From: Treponema sp. | Lineage (GTDB): Bacteria; Spirochaetota; Spirochaetia; Treponematales; Treponemataceae | Length of the DNA: 64,000 bases | Direction: 5' to 3' | NCBI GenBank assembly: GCA_017548565.1 | Contig: JAFYZU010000006.1 | Coordinates: 1 to 64,000, forward strand | Part shown: piece by piece, positions 1-8,487 of the stretch | Numbering within the stretch: the first letter of the stretch is position 1 | How the letters are laid out: every line of letters starts with the position of its first letter | Notes under the pieces: generated by a model | The model's input: only the letters and a program-made list of their open reading frames with translations | What the model was told of the DNA's origin: nothing | Database searches by the model: none | Position numbers and translations under genes: made by a program

Positions 1-51
1 ATAACGATTCAGTTTTGTTTTTTATTTTGATGAGAGACCTTTTTTTGTTCT

Positions 52-86
52 CAAAAAAAAAGACTGTTTACTTTGAAAAACAGCCC
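52..86 (-). terminator. Rho-independent terminator
   Basis: On the minus strand an inverted repeat CTGTTT/AAACAG (bases 83-78 and 69-64, 8-base loop) is followed by a run of nine T (61-52, one C included). It lies downstream of the C39-like gene and would end the minus-strand transcript of the two genes above it. Confidence 0.7.
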
Positions 87-148
87 TAAGTTGTATTTTT
101 TTTAGAATTAGTATTGACAACTTGGGGCCTTATATGTGTTAAGCGATT

Positions 149-523
149 TTATATTTTACAAACTATTGCCCAGTTTCGGAAAAATAATTTGTAACCACCG
201 TTATTCCATAAATTTATAAATTCTTCATAAGTATAATATCTATTACCTTCTGTACAATTTTCATCGATAATTGTTTTCCTTAGATTGTCAGGATTTTTTT
301 CATCTTCGGTCAAAATATTAATGACAGCCATAACGGAATAAGGTCCACAATTATTTATTGTTTGCCGATAAAAAAGATTTTTGCCCATTCTTAAAGCAAA
401 CAATTCATTTAAATTTTTATTATGAATTTTTATCGATGAAGGAATTGCTCTGCCAAACACAAGTAAAAAGATTGAAAATATTATGAGAAAAATAATTAAA
501 AATCGAAATAATTTATGTTTCAT
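149..523 (-). CDS. C39-like cysteine peptidase domain protein, membrane anchored, short
   Basis: A 124-aa protein with one N-terminal membrane segment or signal anchor (residues 5-25) and then the pattern FYRQTINNCGPYSVMAVINIL, which matches the active-site cysteine region of peptidase C39-like proteins (Cys in NCGPYS). I took the start MKHKLF; an upstream in-frame Met is possible. Family members normally continue well beyond this point with a catalytic His/Asp segment, and none is visible before the stop, so the protein is probably truncated or frameshifted at its C-terminus. It lies 22 bases after the RDD gene, probably in one transcript. Confidence 0.6.
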   Translation of the reverse strand: MKHKLFRFLIIFLIIFSIFLLVFGRAIPSSIKIHNKNLNELFALRMGKNLFYRQTINNCGPYSVMAVINILTEDEKNPDNLRKTIIDENCTEGNRYYTYEEFINLWNNGGYKLFFRNWAIVCKI

Positions 524-545
524 AATAAAACTTTTATATATATTT

Positions 546-935
546 TTAAGAAATAGAAACAACGTCTGTTTTTGCTAATCTATCTCCGATTCTTTTATTT
601 GATGTTAAATAAACTATAAATTCTATCCAACTCAAAATCCAGGTAATGTTTCTTAAGATTCTTTTTCCTAAAGAAGCATTTTCTTTTGTTTCTGAATCTA
701 TGATTTTCAATTTCATTATTTTTTTTCCAAGACTTCCGTTTTTAAATATATCTTTAAATACAAACAAAATGAAAGCAAAAAATACACAAAGTAAAGTTCT
801 TGGTATGATAACATTTGCATTGTTATTCCCTTGAATCATTGGAAGAACAACCAAAATAAAAAATGGAATTTCATAAATTATTGCAATAATTATAAAATCA
901 ATAAAAAAAGCTCCGATTCTTTTCGAATTATTCAT
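546..935 (-). CDS. RDD family membrane protein
   Basis: A 129-aa protein starting MNNSKRIGAFFIDFII, with the R..A..iD signature of RDD proteins near the N-terminus, a long hydrophobic stretch, the central GSLGKKIMKLKI motif and a final GDRLAKT motif typical of the family. Three membrane segments are expected. The start follows a good AGGAAGGA ribosome site. Function of RDD proteins is poorly known; some are ion antiporters. It is followed by the C39-like gene with short spacing. Confidence 0.8.
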   Translation of the reverse strand: MNNSKRIGAFFIDFIIIAIIYEIPFFILVVLPMIQGNNNANVIIPRTLLCVFFAFILFVFKDIFKNGSLGKKIMKLKIIDSETKENASLGKRILRNITWILSWIEFIVYLTSNKRIGDRLAKTDVVSIS

Positions 936-1094
936 TTTTTCCTTCCTAGCGGCGCACCGTGCCATCCGCTTTACATTATTTCTCCATATCCAGAATAAAT
1001 TTTCTAAAATATTATATCATACTTTTGTAGAATTACACTTCTTTTATACCACGCAGATGGCTAATACAGCTGCATGGGAACACCCAATTATATC

Positions 1095-1514
1095 CTATTC
1101 AAAATCATCATAATTACGGACACTCAGCTTTTTGCGGTCGGTGCGTTTTTGAGGGGATTTTCCGCCGGAGCTTTTGCCGCGTAAATCGCCGCTGGTTAAA
1201 ACTGAAATTGATTTTTCGCTGGACTGGCGGCGCTTTTTTGAATCGCTGTCCATCGGCTTAGAGGAATCTTCTTTTTTAATCAGAATATCATTTGCGCTGT
1301 TTACATGAAGAGAAAAATAAAGCTGTTTGTTTTCGGCAAGAAATTCTACGCAGGCTTCCAGATCTTTCAGACAGATTCCGGCCTTATTCTTTCCCTGGAT
1401 TTTTGCATTCTCACGAACTTTTTTTGCGAGAACAGCTTCTGTGATTAATGATTTTTCTTTCAGCTGCTCGAGTGCTGTGGCAATTTCTTTTTGTATTAAA
1501 TCTAAATCTTTCAT
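1095..1514 (-). CDS. Conserved hypothetical protein with basic tail
   Basis: A 139-aa protein that I do not recognise. The first 80 residues are amphipathic helical (MKDLDLIQKEIATALEQLKEKS) and contain LYFSLHVNSANDILIKKE, which could be a small winged-helix-like unit. The last 50 residues are rich in Lys, Arg and Ser and look disordered, as in nucleic-acid-binding tails. No membrane segment. The start MKDLDL was preferred over the in-frame MIPIMKD. The gene is divergent from the NapH-like operon. Confidence 0.6.
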   Translation of the reverse strand: MKDLDLIQKEIATALEQLKEKSLITEAVLAKKVRENAKIQGKNKAGICLKDLEACVEFLAENKQLYFSLHVNSANDILIKKEDSSKPMDSDSKKRRQSSEKSISVLTSGDLRGKSSGGKSPQKRTDRKKLSVRNYDDFE

Positions 1515-1566
1515 AATCGGAATCATTATAGCATACTTTTCGATTCTTCAAAAATCAGTTTTTTTC

Positions 1567-1621
1567 TTGACAAGTTTACTTGGCAGTGCTATAAAAGAGG
1601 TATTGCAAAGTATACTTGGCA
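1567..1621 (+). promoter_or_regulatory. Sigma-70 type promoter with two operator-like direct repeats
   Basis: TTGACA (1567-1572), a 17-base spacer and TATAAA (1590-1595). The sequence AAGTTTACTTGGCA (1572-1585) lies in the spacer and AAGTATACTTGGCA (1608-1621) just after the expected transcript start; the second contains the perfect palindrome AAGTATACTT. Two 13/14 matches placed over and after a promoter suggest a repressor site, perhaps for the XRE regulator encoded as third gene of this operon (inference). Confidence 0.65.
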
Positions 1622-1641
1622 AACAAAATCTGAGGTGATTT

Positions 1642-2370
1642 ATGAAATTACAAACCTTTCGCCAATTTCTGATTACATTTTCCATGCTGCTTTTCCCGAT
1701 TACGATTTACTACTTTTCGCCATACCTGATAATCATGGGCGCATTGCAGCATATCATAAACGGAAGCTTTATTGTTTTTACCCTTATGTTTATTCTAGGA
1801 ATGTTCTTTGGCCGGTTATGGTGCGGCTTCTTGTGCCCTACTGGCGGAATGAGTGAATGCTTTGAACGCTTTTCTCCAAAAAATCCAAAACAGGGCTGGC
1901 GAAATTATCTGAAATATGGAATCTGGGTGTTCTGGCTTTCCGGTGTGATAATCTGTCATGTGCTTGGAAAAGGTGACTACACGATTCAGCCGTTTTTTAT
2001 GACTGACCACGGCATTTCAATCTCAAACATTTACAGTTACGTCATTTACTATGGAATTGTGATTTTGTTTTTGATTCCGGCAATTATTCACGGAAAACGG
2101 GCTAACTGCCACTACATCTGCTGGATGGCTCCTTTTATGATTATGGGTTACAAAGTAGGACGTCTGCTTCACCTGCCGCAACTGAAAATCAAAACGAAAA
2201 AAGAAAACTGCGTTGGCTGTGGGGCATGCAATAAGATTTGCCCGATGAGTCTTGATGTAAAGAATCTGATTTCGAATAACGAAATCCGCTCTGCAGAATG
2301 TATTCTCTGTGGGGAGTGCATCTCGACTTGTCCTAAAAAAGTTTTGAATTATAAGATTACAAATAAATAA
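1642..2370 (+). CDS. NapH/NosR-like membrane polyferredoxin (4Fe-4S binding)
   Basis: A 242-aa integral membrane protein with about five membrane segments, two loop CP motifs (RLWCGFLCPTGG near residue 60, and a shorter NCHYICW near 155) and a C-terminal 2[4Fe-4S] ferredoxin domain (CVGCGACNKICPM and CILCGECISTCPK). This is the NapH/CcoG-type electron-transfer architecture, carrying electrons between the membrane and a partner protein. The start follows TGAGGTG. It is the first gene of an operon with a small membrane protein and an XRE regulator; no terminal reductase is nearby, so the partner is unknown. Confidence 0.85.
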   Translation: MKLQTFRQFLITFSMLLFPITIYYFSPYLIIMGALQHIINGSFIVFTLMFILGMFFGRLWCGFLCPTGGMSECFERFSPKNPKQGWRNYLKYGIWVFWLSGVIICHVLGKGDYTIQPFFMTDHGISISNIYSYVIYYGIVILFLIPAIIHGKRANCHYICWMAPFMIMGYKVGRLLHLPQLKIKTKKENCVGCGACNKICPMSLDVKNLISNNEIRSAECILCGECISTCPKKVLNYKITNK

Positions 2371-2383
2371 GGAGAAATGAAAA

Positions 2384-2728
2384 ATGACAAAAGAAGAAAT
2401 CCTGGCACAAAGCAGAAAAGAAAACAACGATAAAGATGTATTTGATTTGGAAGTTCAGAAAACAGCTGCGAGAGCTGCCTTTTTTTCATCATTCGGATTA
2501 TGTGTTTTCATTTCAATCATCAGCTGGATATTTACAAAGCGTGTTAGCGTTCAGTGCTGGATGATTTTCTTTGGAATGCTCACAGTTGCTTTTGCTATAA
2601 AATTTTTTAAGATGAAGAAACTGCACGAGCTTTTTGTTGCGCTTGGCTATCTTGTGATTTTTATTTTGCTTACAGTAGTATTCATTCTGCAACTTACCGG
2701 ACGCCTTGCCACAGGAGCTGCAGCATGA
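2384..2728 (+). CDS. Small membrane protein (DUF6442-like)
   Basis: A 114-aa protein with a soluble charged N-terminus (MTKEEILAQSRKENNDKDVFDLE) followed by three hydrophobic segments. Such proteins, annotated as DUF6442 in my recollection, commonly sit directly before a short XRE regulator, as here: its stop overlaps the start of the next gene (ATGA). Preceded by GGAGAAATG ribosome site. Function unknown. Confidence 0.7.
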   Translation: MTKEEILAQSRKENNDKDVFDLEVQKTAARAAFFSSFGLCVFISIISWIFTKRVSVQCWMIFFGMLTVAFAIKFFKMKKLHELFVALGYLVIFILLTVVFILQLTGRLATGAAA

Positions 2729-2931
2729 ACGATACATTAGTCCTAAAAAATCACCTCAAAGAAATCAGGACAGAAAAAAATCTTTCACAAAATGCACTTG
2801 CCGAAATGGTCGGCGTTTCCCGCAATACAATCAGCTCAATAGAAACCGGCCAGTTCTGCCCTACCGCAAAGCTCGCCCTGATTTTATGCGTCGCCCTTGA
2901 TAAAAAATTTGAAGAAGTCTTTTTCTTTTAA
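2725..2931 (+). CDS. XRE family helix-turn-helix transcriptional regulator
   Basis: A 68-aa protein that is almost only an HTH_3 domain: LKEIRTEKNLSQNALAEMVG (helices 1-2) and VSRNTISSIETGQFCPT (recognition helix). It is of the YozG-like size class. It overlaps the preceding membrane protein gene by four bases, so translation is coupled. The duplicated AAGTWTACTTGGCA element at the operon promoter is a plausible autoregulatory target. Confidence 0.85.
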   Translation: MNDTLVLKNHLKEIRTEKNLSQNALAEMVGVSRNTISSIETGQFCPTAKLALILCVALDKKFEEVFFF

Positions 2932-2949
2932 GAAAAATAATTATCGTGT

Positions 2950-3372
2950 TTACCACACAGCTTTTTCGCCGGTTACTTTTTCGCCGAGCCAACTTGCGTT
3001 GTATTCAACAAAGCATTTTGTGTATGGAATATCCTTGTATTTTTCTGTACCACGCAGAATTGGAAAAACAACACTTCCCCAGCCAACAGAAATAATTCCA
3101 ACCAGTGCATACAAAGGACCAAGCACCAGCGACTGAATTGTGTGACCGTATTCATGAACTCTTGCACCGTTCTGATATTCGCCTTCATCCCTCGGAACAA
3201 AAATAAAAAGCCCAAGACTCAAACCTGCATAAGGATTATTCCAGCGGGTTTCGATTGCGCCTTTATAGATTCTATGCGGCTTAGTAATATGAATTATAAA
3301 GAATAGCAATCCGATGAGTGTCTGTCCTAAACCCCATGTGCATTGAATTAAAATGTATAAAAATCGTTTCAT
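2950..3372 (-). CDS. Membrane protein with HEYGH motif, paralogue of 33703-34125
   Basis: A 140-aa protein with an N-terminal membrane segment (FLYILIQCTWGLGQTLIGLLFF), the conserved RVHEYGHTIQS segment and a second hydrophobic segment (LYALVGIISVGWGSVVF). HEYGH fits the HExxH zinc-binding pattern of metallopeptidases, but no third ligand is obvious. It is clearly homologous over its full length to the gene at 33703-34125, including the shared ending SWLGEKVTGEKAVW. Function unknown. Confidence 0.7.
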   Translation of the reverse strand: MKRFLYILIQCTWGLGQTLIGLLFFIIHITKPHRIYKGAIETRWNNPYAGLSLGLFIFVPRDEGEYQNGARVHEYGHTIQSLVLGPLYALVGIISVGWGSVVFPILRGTEKYKDIPYTKCFVEYNASWLGEKVTGEKAVW

Positions 3373-3375
3373 AAT

Positions 3376-4248
3376 TTATTCCTGTGCCATGTATGCATAA
3401 AGTGTTATCCACTTATTTTCTTCGCCGACATTTCCGGCTTTAAAGGCCTGAACGCTTTTGGAATCGGTAAGAAGGTAGCGGCCGTTTTCAAGCTTATGCC
3501 TGCTCAAAACCTTGTAGCCTTCCTGCATTGCCTGAGATTTCGGGTCACAGCCAAGAGCTCGCAGGGCATAAACAATATTCTGCGCTCCAATCTTAATCGG
3601 GTCAGAAGGATAGAAGGTTCCTAGCATTACGTCAAAAACCGGAGTTTTCATATCATCGGTGCGGTAGAAAATATTGCGCTTTGTAAAATAATGAACGAGC
3701 GCTTCTTCGCACGGCATGATGCGCCCCTGAAGATGAAGTTCCGCAACAAGCAGAAGAAACTCAACCGTATATTTGATACAGCTTTTATGAGACTTATTAG
3801 GATCGTTGATTTTTTTATTTGTACTGACACATTGCCAGCCGCCGTCAGCTTGAATAAGAGCCAGAAGCTTTTCGATTTCGTTTTTAACAACAGGCTCCTC
3901 GTAATAACCAAGCTTTACAAGATTTCTAAGCAGCAAAGGTTCACCGCAGAGCATTTTAAAATCCGTTGCTTCAATCAGACCAAAAACTTCATCGTCAATA
4001 TCTTTTCCAATATCGGAACGAGTAAGTCCCCATTCAGCAAAAGCAAAAAGTGCATCATACTTATCCCAGTTTTTTGGCTTACGAAGTTTGTTCAACCCGC
4101 GTTCGTAGGTTTTGCTCGCCAGAAGCTGCTTTTTACATTCAACAACACGCTCATCAGCTTCCGCAAGTTTCAGGGCTTCCTTTAATGTTCTGAGTTTTAC
4201 TTCCGGGTTTGCGTCTTCCAGTAACCAGTTCAAAATTGATTCTTCCAT
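3376..4248 (-). CDS. Prenyltransferase/squalene-cyclase-like helical repeat protein
   Basis: A 290-aa soluble protein with helical repeats. Segments such as IQADGGWQCVSTNKK, with the DGGW signature, and LRNLVKLGYYEEP suggest an alpha/alpha toroid of the prenyltransferase and squalene oxidase repeat type. The catalytic DxDD of cyclases is not visible, so an enzymatic role is not supported. The start has a strong AGGAGG ribosome site. The following gene (HEYGH protein) begins three bases after its stop. Confidence 0.55.
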   Translation of the reverse strand: MEESILNWLLEDANPEVKLRTLKEALKLAEADERVVECKKQLLASKTYERGLNKLRKPKNWDKYDALFAFAEWGLTRSDIGKDIDDEVFGLIEATDFKMLCGEPLLLRNLVKLGYYEEPVVKNEIEKLLALIQADGGWQCVSTNKKINDPNKSHKSCIKYTVEFLLLVAELHLQGRIMPCEEALVHYFTKRNIFYRTDDMKTPVFDVMLGTFYPSDPIKIGAQNIVYALRALGCDPKSQAMQEGYKVLSRHKLENGRYLLTDSKSVQAFKAGNVGEENKWITLYAYMAQE

Positions 4249-4337
4249 TTTTTGCCTCCTGATAAAGATTGCCTAATATGCAGTTCACAATTGCAGATTT
4301 CAATGATAGTATAACGGCAAACCTTGTTTTTTACCTG

Positions 4338-5609
4338 TCATTTTTTGCTGAGTTTTGTCAGTTTTATTATTTCCTTCTTATGCATTAAATGAATTCCAAT
4401 ATGCCCGATTCCTAAAATTACTGCCGCTATAATCACATAAAGATTCATCGAATAAATACCAAGCAGAAAAACGGCAATAACAGGAAGACTCGCACCGGCT
4501 ACAGGGAATCCTGCAAACGAAGAATAGAAATCTTCCATAGTTCTTTCACTTTTGAAATATTTTATCCAGTAACCCTCGTATAAAATCATCATGCTAAAGG
4601 CTGTAATCCATATAATGATATTCCATTCAAAATAAAGCCCTTCTGCAAGAATTTTCACATGAGGATTTATTGAAGGAAAAATCAAAAGAAGACAGGATAC
4701 TGCAACTTCACCAATACGCTCAAATATAAGTAAAATTTTATTTTCCCTGCTTGCGTATTTTTCATAATCCTTCGGCTTGCCCTTTACACCCCAGATAATG
4801 TTCGGCATAAAAAGCATCAGAAGAAAAATCAACCCCGTAAGCGAAAAACCGAATTTATATGGCTCAACTTTTCCGAATGCAATTGAACTGCATTTTACGC
4901 TGCTGAAAATATCCCCATAATGCGCCTTGAGCCGCCCCGCCATCAAATCCGGATTATTAAGGCTTGTATGATAACTTCCGTAGATTCCCATGATTTTTCC
5001 ACCCACTGAATCATACGTCTTTATAAAATTTTCCACCATGTATTTTTCTCTGACCGGGGATATTCCGGAACGGTCTTTTCTTATAGAATAAAATTCTTCG
5101 CCCTGCCTTATACATTCAACCGCTTTATCAAACTGCTCGGAGTCTGTAAAACCTTGTGCTTTAAGATAATCAAGATATCTCTGACCCGTTATTGAATACT
5201 GGTGACCAACATCAGTTCCATAAAAAATTGTCTCAGGGCAGGTCTCTTTAATCTGATGAAAAAAATCATAGTAATATTGATTGCCCGAAAGCGTTCCTTT
5301 TATATCTTCAAAAAACTGATCTATTATCAAATCATCATTTTCTTTCATCCAGAGGTTTAGTAATTCTGCACTGTAATATGGAAGTTCAACAAAAAGATTG
5401 CGCCAGCCATCATCATAACATTCCTTCCATTTTCTAAACTCGATATCATAATACGGCTTATAACCATGCGCTTCACCATAAAGATAGATCTTTGTATCAT
5501 CGCTCGGATAAACATCATCCGGACGGTCCAAAGCCGAAAGAATTACACTTACAATAACTGCTATTGCTGATAAACTGAATGCAATTGTTGTTTTAATTTT
5601 TTGCTTCAT
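4338..5609 (-). CDS. EreA/ChaN/TraB-like domain protein with C-terminal membrane region
   Basis: A 423-aa protein. After an N-terminal signal anchor (residues 7-25) comes a soluble domain with IYLYGEAHGYKPYYD, NLFVELPYY and later MGIYGSYHTS, the GExH...E...GxYH pattern of the erythromycin-esterase/ChaN/TraB (Tiki) fold. The last 170 residues contain about five membrane segments. The combination suggests an extracytoplasmic esterase- or protease-like domain tethered to the membrane. Substrate is unknown; I would not call it a macrolide esterase. Confidence 0.6.
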   Translation of the reverse strand: MKQKIKTTIAFSLSAIAVIVSVILSALDRPDDVYPSDDTKIYLYGEAHGYKPYYDIEFRKWKECYDDGWRNLFVELPYYSAELLNLWMKENDDLIIDQFFEDIKGTLSGNQYYYDFFHQIKETCPETIFYGTDVGHQYSITGQRYLDYLKAQGFTDSEQFDKAVECIRQGEEFYSIRKDRSGISPVREKYMVENFIKTYDSVGGKIMGIYGSYHTSLNNPDLMAGRLKAHYGDIFSSVKCSSIAFGKVEPYKFGFSLTGLIFLLMLFMPNIIWGVKGKPKDYEKYASRENKILLIFERIGEVAVSCLLLIFPSINPHVKILAEGLYFEWNIIIWITAFSMMILYEGYWIKYFKSERTMEDFYSSFAGFPVAGASLPVIAVFLLGIYSMNLYVIIAAVILGIGHIGIHLMHKKEIIKLTKLSKK

Positions 5610-5701
5610 TTTTCCTGCCTTAAATTATATCTACATAATATCATTGACATCAAATTAATTCAAAACTAAACTAAAAAAAATACAACATCAATGAGGGGAA
5701 A

Positions 5702-6355
5702 ATGACAAAACGGGCAGAAATTATTGTTGGATGGATTAAAATTATCGGCGGGCTGATTGTCTTTGCTCTTGGTGTTCATCTTACTATTTTTGCAAACATT
5801 GGTCTTGCACCGTGGGATTGTCTTGGAATGGGGATTTCATATCATACCCCTCTGAACTACGGAATGGCAATGACGGTAATGGCCCTTGTAATTCTTTTAA
5901 TTGACGTGCTCTTAAAGGAAAAAATCGGATACGGAACTATCATCGATGCTCTCATCACAGGAAATCTTGTGCAGATGTACAACAACCTCAATCCTTTTCC
6001 AGAAAACACAAATCTTTGGATGGGAATTGCCCTTATGCTCAGCGGATTTGTTTTTATGGCACTAGGGATGGCAATTTACATGAGCAGTGAACAATGCTGT
6101 GGTCCTCGTGATGCACTTCTTGTTGGACTTGGACGAAGGATGCCGAAAATTCCGATCGGCTTTGTCGAAATCATTCTATGGGCTACAGTCCTTCTTATCG
6201 GATGGCTTTTGGGAGGACCCGTAGGAATCGGAACTCTCATCAGTACCTTCGGAGCAGGACTTGTGATGCAGCTTGTTTATACAATCATCCGTTTTGAACC
6301 AAGAAACCTTCAACATAAAAGTGTAATTGAAACAACAAAGATTCTAAAAGGATAA
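5702..6355 (+). CDS. YczE/YitT-like membrane protein
   Basis: A 217-aa protein with five to six membrane segments. NIGLAPWDCLGMGIS near residue 35 and the later SSEQCCGPRDALLVGLGRR are hallmarks of the YczE/YyaS/YitT group, integral membrane proteins of unclear function, sometimes annotated as transporters. Its start follows GAGGGGAAA. The DUF763 gene begins 9 bases downstream, so the two are probably cotranscribed. Confidence 0.8.
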   Translation: MTKRAEIIVGWIKIIGGLIVFALGVHLTIFANIGLAPWDCLGMGISYHTPLNYGMAMTVMALVILLIDVLLKEKIGYGTIIDALITGNLVQMYNNLNPFPENTNLWMGIALMLSGFVFMALGMAIYMSSEQCCGPRDALLVGLGRRMPKIPIGFVEIILWATVLLIGWLLGGPVGIGTLISTFGAGLVMQLVYTIIRFEPRNLQHKSVIETTKILKG

Positions 6356-6364
6356 AAATAATTT

Positions 6365-7678
6365 ATGCCAAGAAACAGCGGACATGCAGATTTACCTCTC
6401 CATACAGGAACAGTTCCACGCTGGCTCGCCAACCGCATGATGGTTCTCGGAACTCTAATTTCAGAATCCATTGTAGAAAATTTTGGAACAGATGAGCTTC
6501 TTGTCCGTCTTAGTGATCCGCTCTGGTTTCAGTCCTTCGGTGCTGTAATGGGAATGGACTGGCATAGTTCCGGAATAACAACGAGTGTAATGTATGCGCT
6601 TAAACGTGGTTTGAATCCTCGTGTAAAAGAGCTTGGAATTTATGTTTGCGGTGGACGCGGAAAGTATTCAAGGCAGACACCCGATGAACTTTTAGAAATT
6701 GCCGGCCGCACAGGACTTAACGGTGATGAACTTGTTCGTAACAGTAAGCTTGTTGCAAAGGTCGATAACAATGCCGTTCAGGATGGATTCCAGCTTTACC
6801 AGCATAATTTTATAATTACGAAGGATGGAAGCTGGACTGTTGTTCAACAGGGAATGAATGTGCAGGAAAAAAAAGCCCGACGCTATCACTGGTGTTCAAC
6901 AAACTTACGTTCATTTGTCGAAGAACCTCACAGCGGCGTTGTCGGTGAAAACCAAGGCAAGATTTTAAACCTTACAGACTCCAATGCCCGTACCGCCCGC
7001 GATTCAATTCTTGAAATGAGTCTTGAAGAACCAGAGCGGATAATCAAAGAAATTACACAAATCAATAAACCTGCCAGCCAGATGATTTTTATGCAGGGAG
7101 GAGAAAGCAATCCTCTGAAATCGGCTCCAGTGCAGGGCGAATTATTTTCTGAGCTCTCTGAAAGCTCTGTTAAAGAAACATCCATCGCAGCACCTTCCAC
7201 CACCGCACGCTCAATAATTCTTCCCGCCCACCACGACGTGCAGGCACAGGATGTAGACCTCAAACGACTTGGCGGCGTTCTTGCAACTGCATACCAGAAT
7301 CAACCGGGAAGCTTTGATGAACTCTTATTAACTCCAGGACTTGGTCCCCGCACACTTCAGTCCCTCACACTTGTTAGCGAAGTTATTTACGGAACACCCG
7401 CGCGCTTTACTGATCCTGCCCGCTTCAGTTTTGCACACGGTGGAAAAGACGGACATCCTTTCCCGGTTCCATTGAAAATCTACGATGAATCAATCCGTAT
7501 TCTTCATGACAGCATAGAAAAATCAAAGCTCGGTTACAAAGATAAATCAGACTGCATCCGGCGTCTTCACACAGTTGCCATGAACGTTGAACAGAACTGT
7601 GCCCCGGAAGTTGATTTTGATGCAGCAATAAAATTTGAAAGAGAACATTCAAAAGAGTGGGACGGGAAAACTGTTTAA
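6365..7678 (+). CDS. DUF763 domain-containing protein
   Basis: A 437-aa protein starting MPRNSGHADLPLHTGTVPRWL, the characteristic N-terminus of the DUF763 family. A central segment (ARRYHWCSTNLRSFVEEPHSG) is also typical. The C-terminal third contains ELLLTPGLGPRTLQSLTLVSEVIYG, which resembles a helix-hairpin-helix, pointing to nucleic-acid binding. DUF763 is best known from archaea and thermophiles; its presence in a spirochaete-like genome may reflect transfer. Biochemical role unknown. Confidence 0.85.
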   Translation: MPRNSGHADLPLHTGTVPRWLANRMMVLGTLISESIVENFGTDELLVRLSDPLWFQSFGAVMGMDWHSSGITTSVMYALKRGLNPRVKELGIYVCGGRGKYSRQTPDELLEIAGRTGLNGDELVRNSKLVAKVDNNAVQDGFQLYQHNFIITKDGSWTVVQQGMNVQEKKARRYHWCSTNLRSFVEEPHSGVVGENQGKILNLTDSNARTARDSILEMSLEEPERIIKEITQINKPASQMIFMQGGESNPLKSAPVQGELFSELSESSVKETSIAAPSTTARSIILPAHHDVQAQDVDLKRLGGVLATAYQNQPGSFDELLLTPGLGPRTLQSLTLVSEVIYGTPARFTDPARFSFAHGGKDGHPFPVPLKIYDESIRILHDSIEKSKLGYKDKSDCIRRLHTVAMNVEQNCAPEVDFDAAIKFEREHSKEWDGKTV

Positions 7679-7730
7679 TTATCGAAAATATCAGTTTGAT
7701 TTTTATAACCGCCCGACAGTTGCGCTTTTA

Positions 7731-8342
7731 TTACTTATAGTTGCAAAGAAAATCGTGATGAATTTCCAAAAGCTCATGAGAATAGACTTTAGGTTTGTCT
7801 GATTCACGGACTATTCTCCAGAGGGCGGCAGCAGTTTTGAGACGTTCAGAAAAGACTTCGGTTGTTTTGTCGGCGTAAAAATCTTTAACGAACCTGTTCC
7901 ATTGAAGTGCGGAATTGTCGTATTTTACATAAGTTTTTTTGCCGTAGTAAATGTCAAGCAGGTCGCCGAGGGTAAAATCTGAATCACCCGTTTCTTTGAT
8001 TTTTTTGACTGAAGCAACCATATCTACGTTGAACTTGAAAGGTTTGATACCGGTTTGTTTTTCAAAGAATTCACGAAATCGTAGACCAAAAGTGAAGTTA
8101 CATGCGAGGAGGCTTGTATTTAATGAAAGAGTTGTCAAACCATTCGTAGCACAGCTTCTCGGTCGTTCTGGCAGAATTTTTTCACCATTAAAATACGCCT
8201 CAATAACTTTGTTAAGCTCAATCTTACCGCCGTCAGACTTAAGCCCGAGTGAACGGCAGATTTTTATAAGCTCCTCGCGGTACCAGTAATATTTTGAGAA
8301 CTCTTCAAAGCTTTTAATATCTTTAAATTCCGGTCGTGCCAT
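7731..8342 (-). CDS. SAP domain protein (DUF6434-like)
   Basis: A 203-aa protein. The N-terminus (MARPEFKDIKSFEEFSKYYWYREELIKICRSLGLKSDGGKIELNKVIEAYFNG) is a SAP-like helix-extended-loop-helix module, often DNA-binding. The C-terminal part (FKDFYAD-type region and EALWRIVRES) matches DUF6434 proteins. Its promoter, 100 bases upstream, carries a WYL-regulon operator (8460-8477), so it is probably controlled by the neighbouring regulator. Function unknown; a role in DNA transactions is inferred. Confidence 0.65.
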   Translation of the reverse strand: MARPEFKDIKSFEEFSKYYWYREELIKICRSLGLKSDGGKIELNKVIEAYFNGEKILPERPRSCATNGLTTLSLNTSLLACNFTFGLRFREFFEKQTGIKPFKFNVDMVASVKKIKETGDSDFTLGDLLDIYYGKKTYVKYDNSALQWNRFVKDFYADKTTEVFSERLKTAAALWRIVRESDKPKVYSHELLEIHHDFLCNYK

Positions 8343-8442
8343 TTTTATTTCATCTTATGTGCGGTGATAATCGTATAACTGTAAGAATTCACGATGATTC
8401 TGATTCCGTCAATCTCGCAGTACCAGTTCTCCCATGGAGTAT

Positions 8443-8477
8443 ATTATAGCAGACTAAATATGACAACAGAATGTCAT
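8443..8477 (-). promoter_or_regulatory. Promoter with ATGACA-N6-TGTCAT operator before the SAP gene
   Basis: The palindrome ATGACA-ACAGAA-TGTCAT occupies 8460-8477. On the minus strand TTCTGT (8471-8466), a 17-base spacer and TATAAT (8448-8443) form a promoter whose -35 lies in the operator centre. The arrangement predicts repression, or an activator aiding a poor -35, by a dimeric regulator; the WYL protein next door is the obvious candidate. Confidence 0.7.
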
Positions 8478-8487
8478 GTTTAATATA

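Noticed and set aside
4338-5609. Macrolide resistance esterase
   Set aside because: Only the superfamily pattern is visible; membrane architecture differs from Ere enzymes.
7425-7652. Small antisense ORFs inside the DUF763 gene and elsewhere
   Set aside because: They lie within well-supported genes on the other strand, lack ribosome sites and show no family resemblance.
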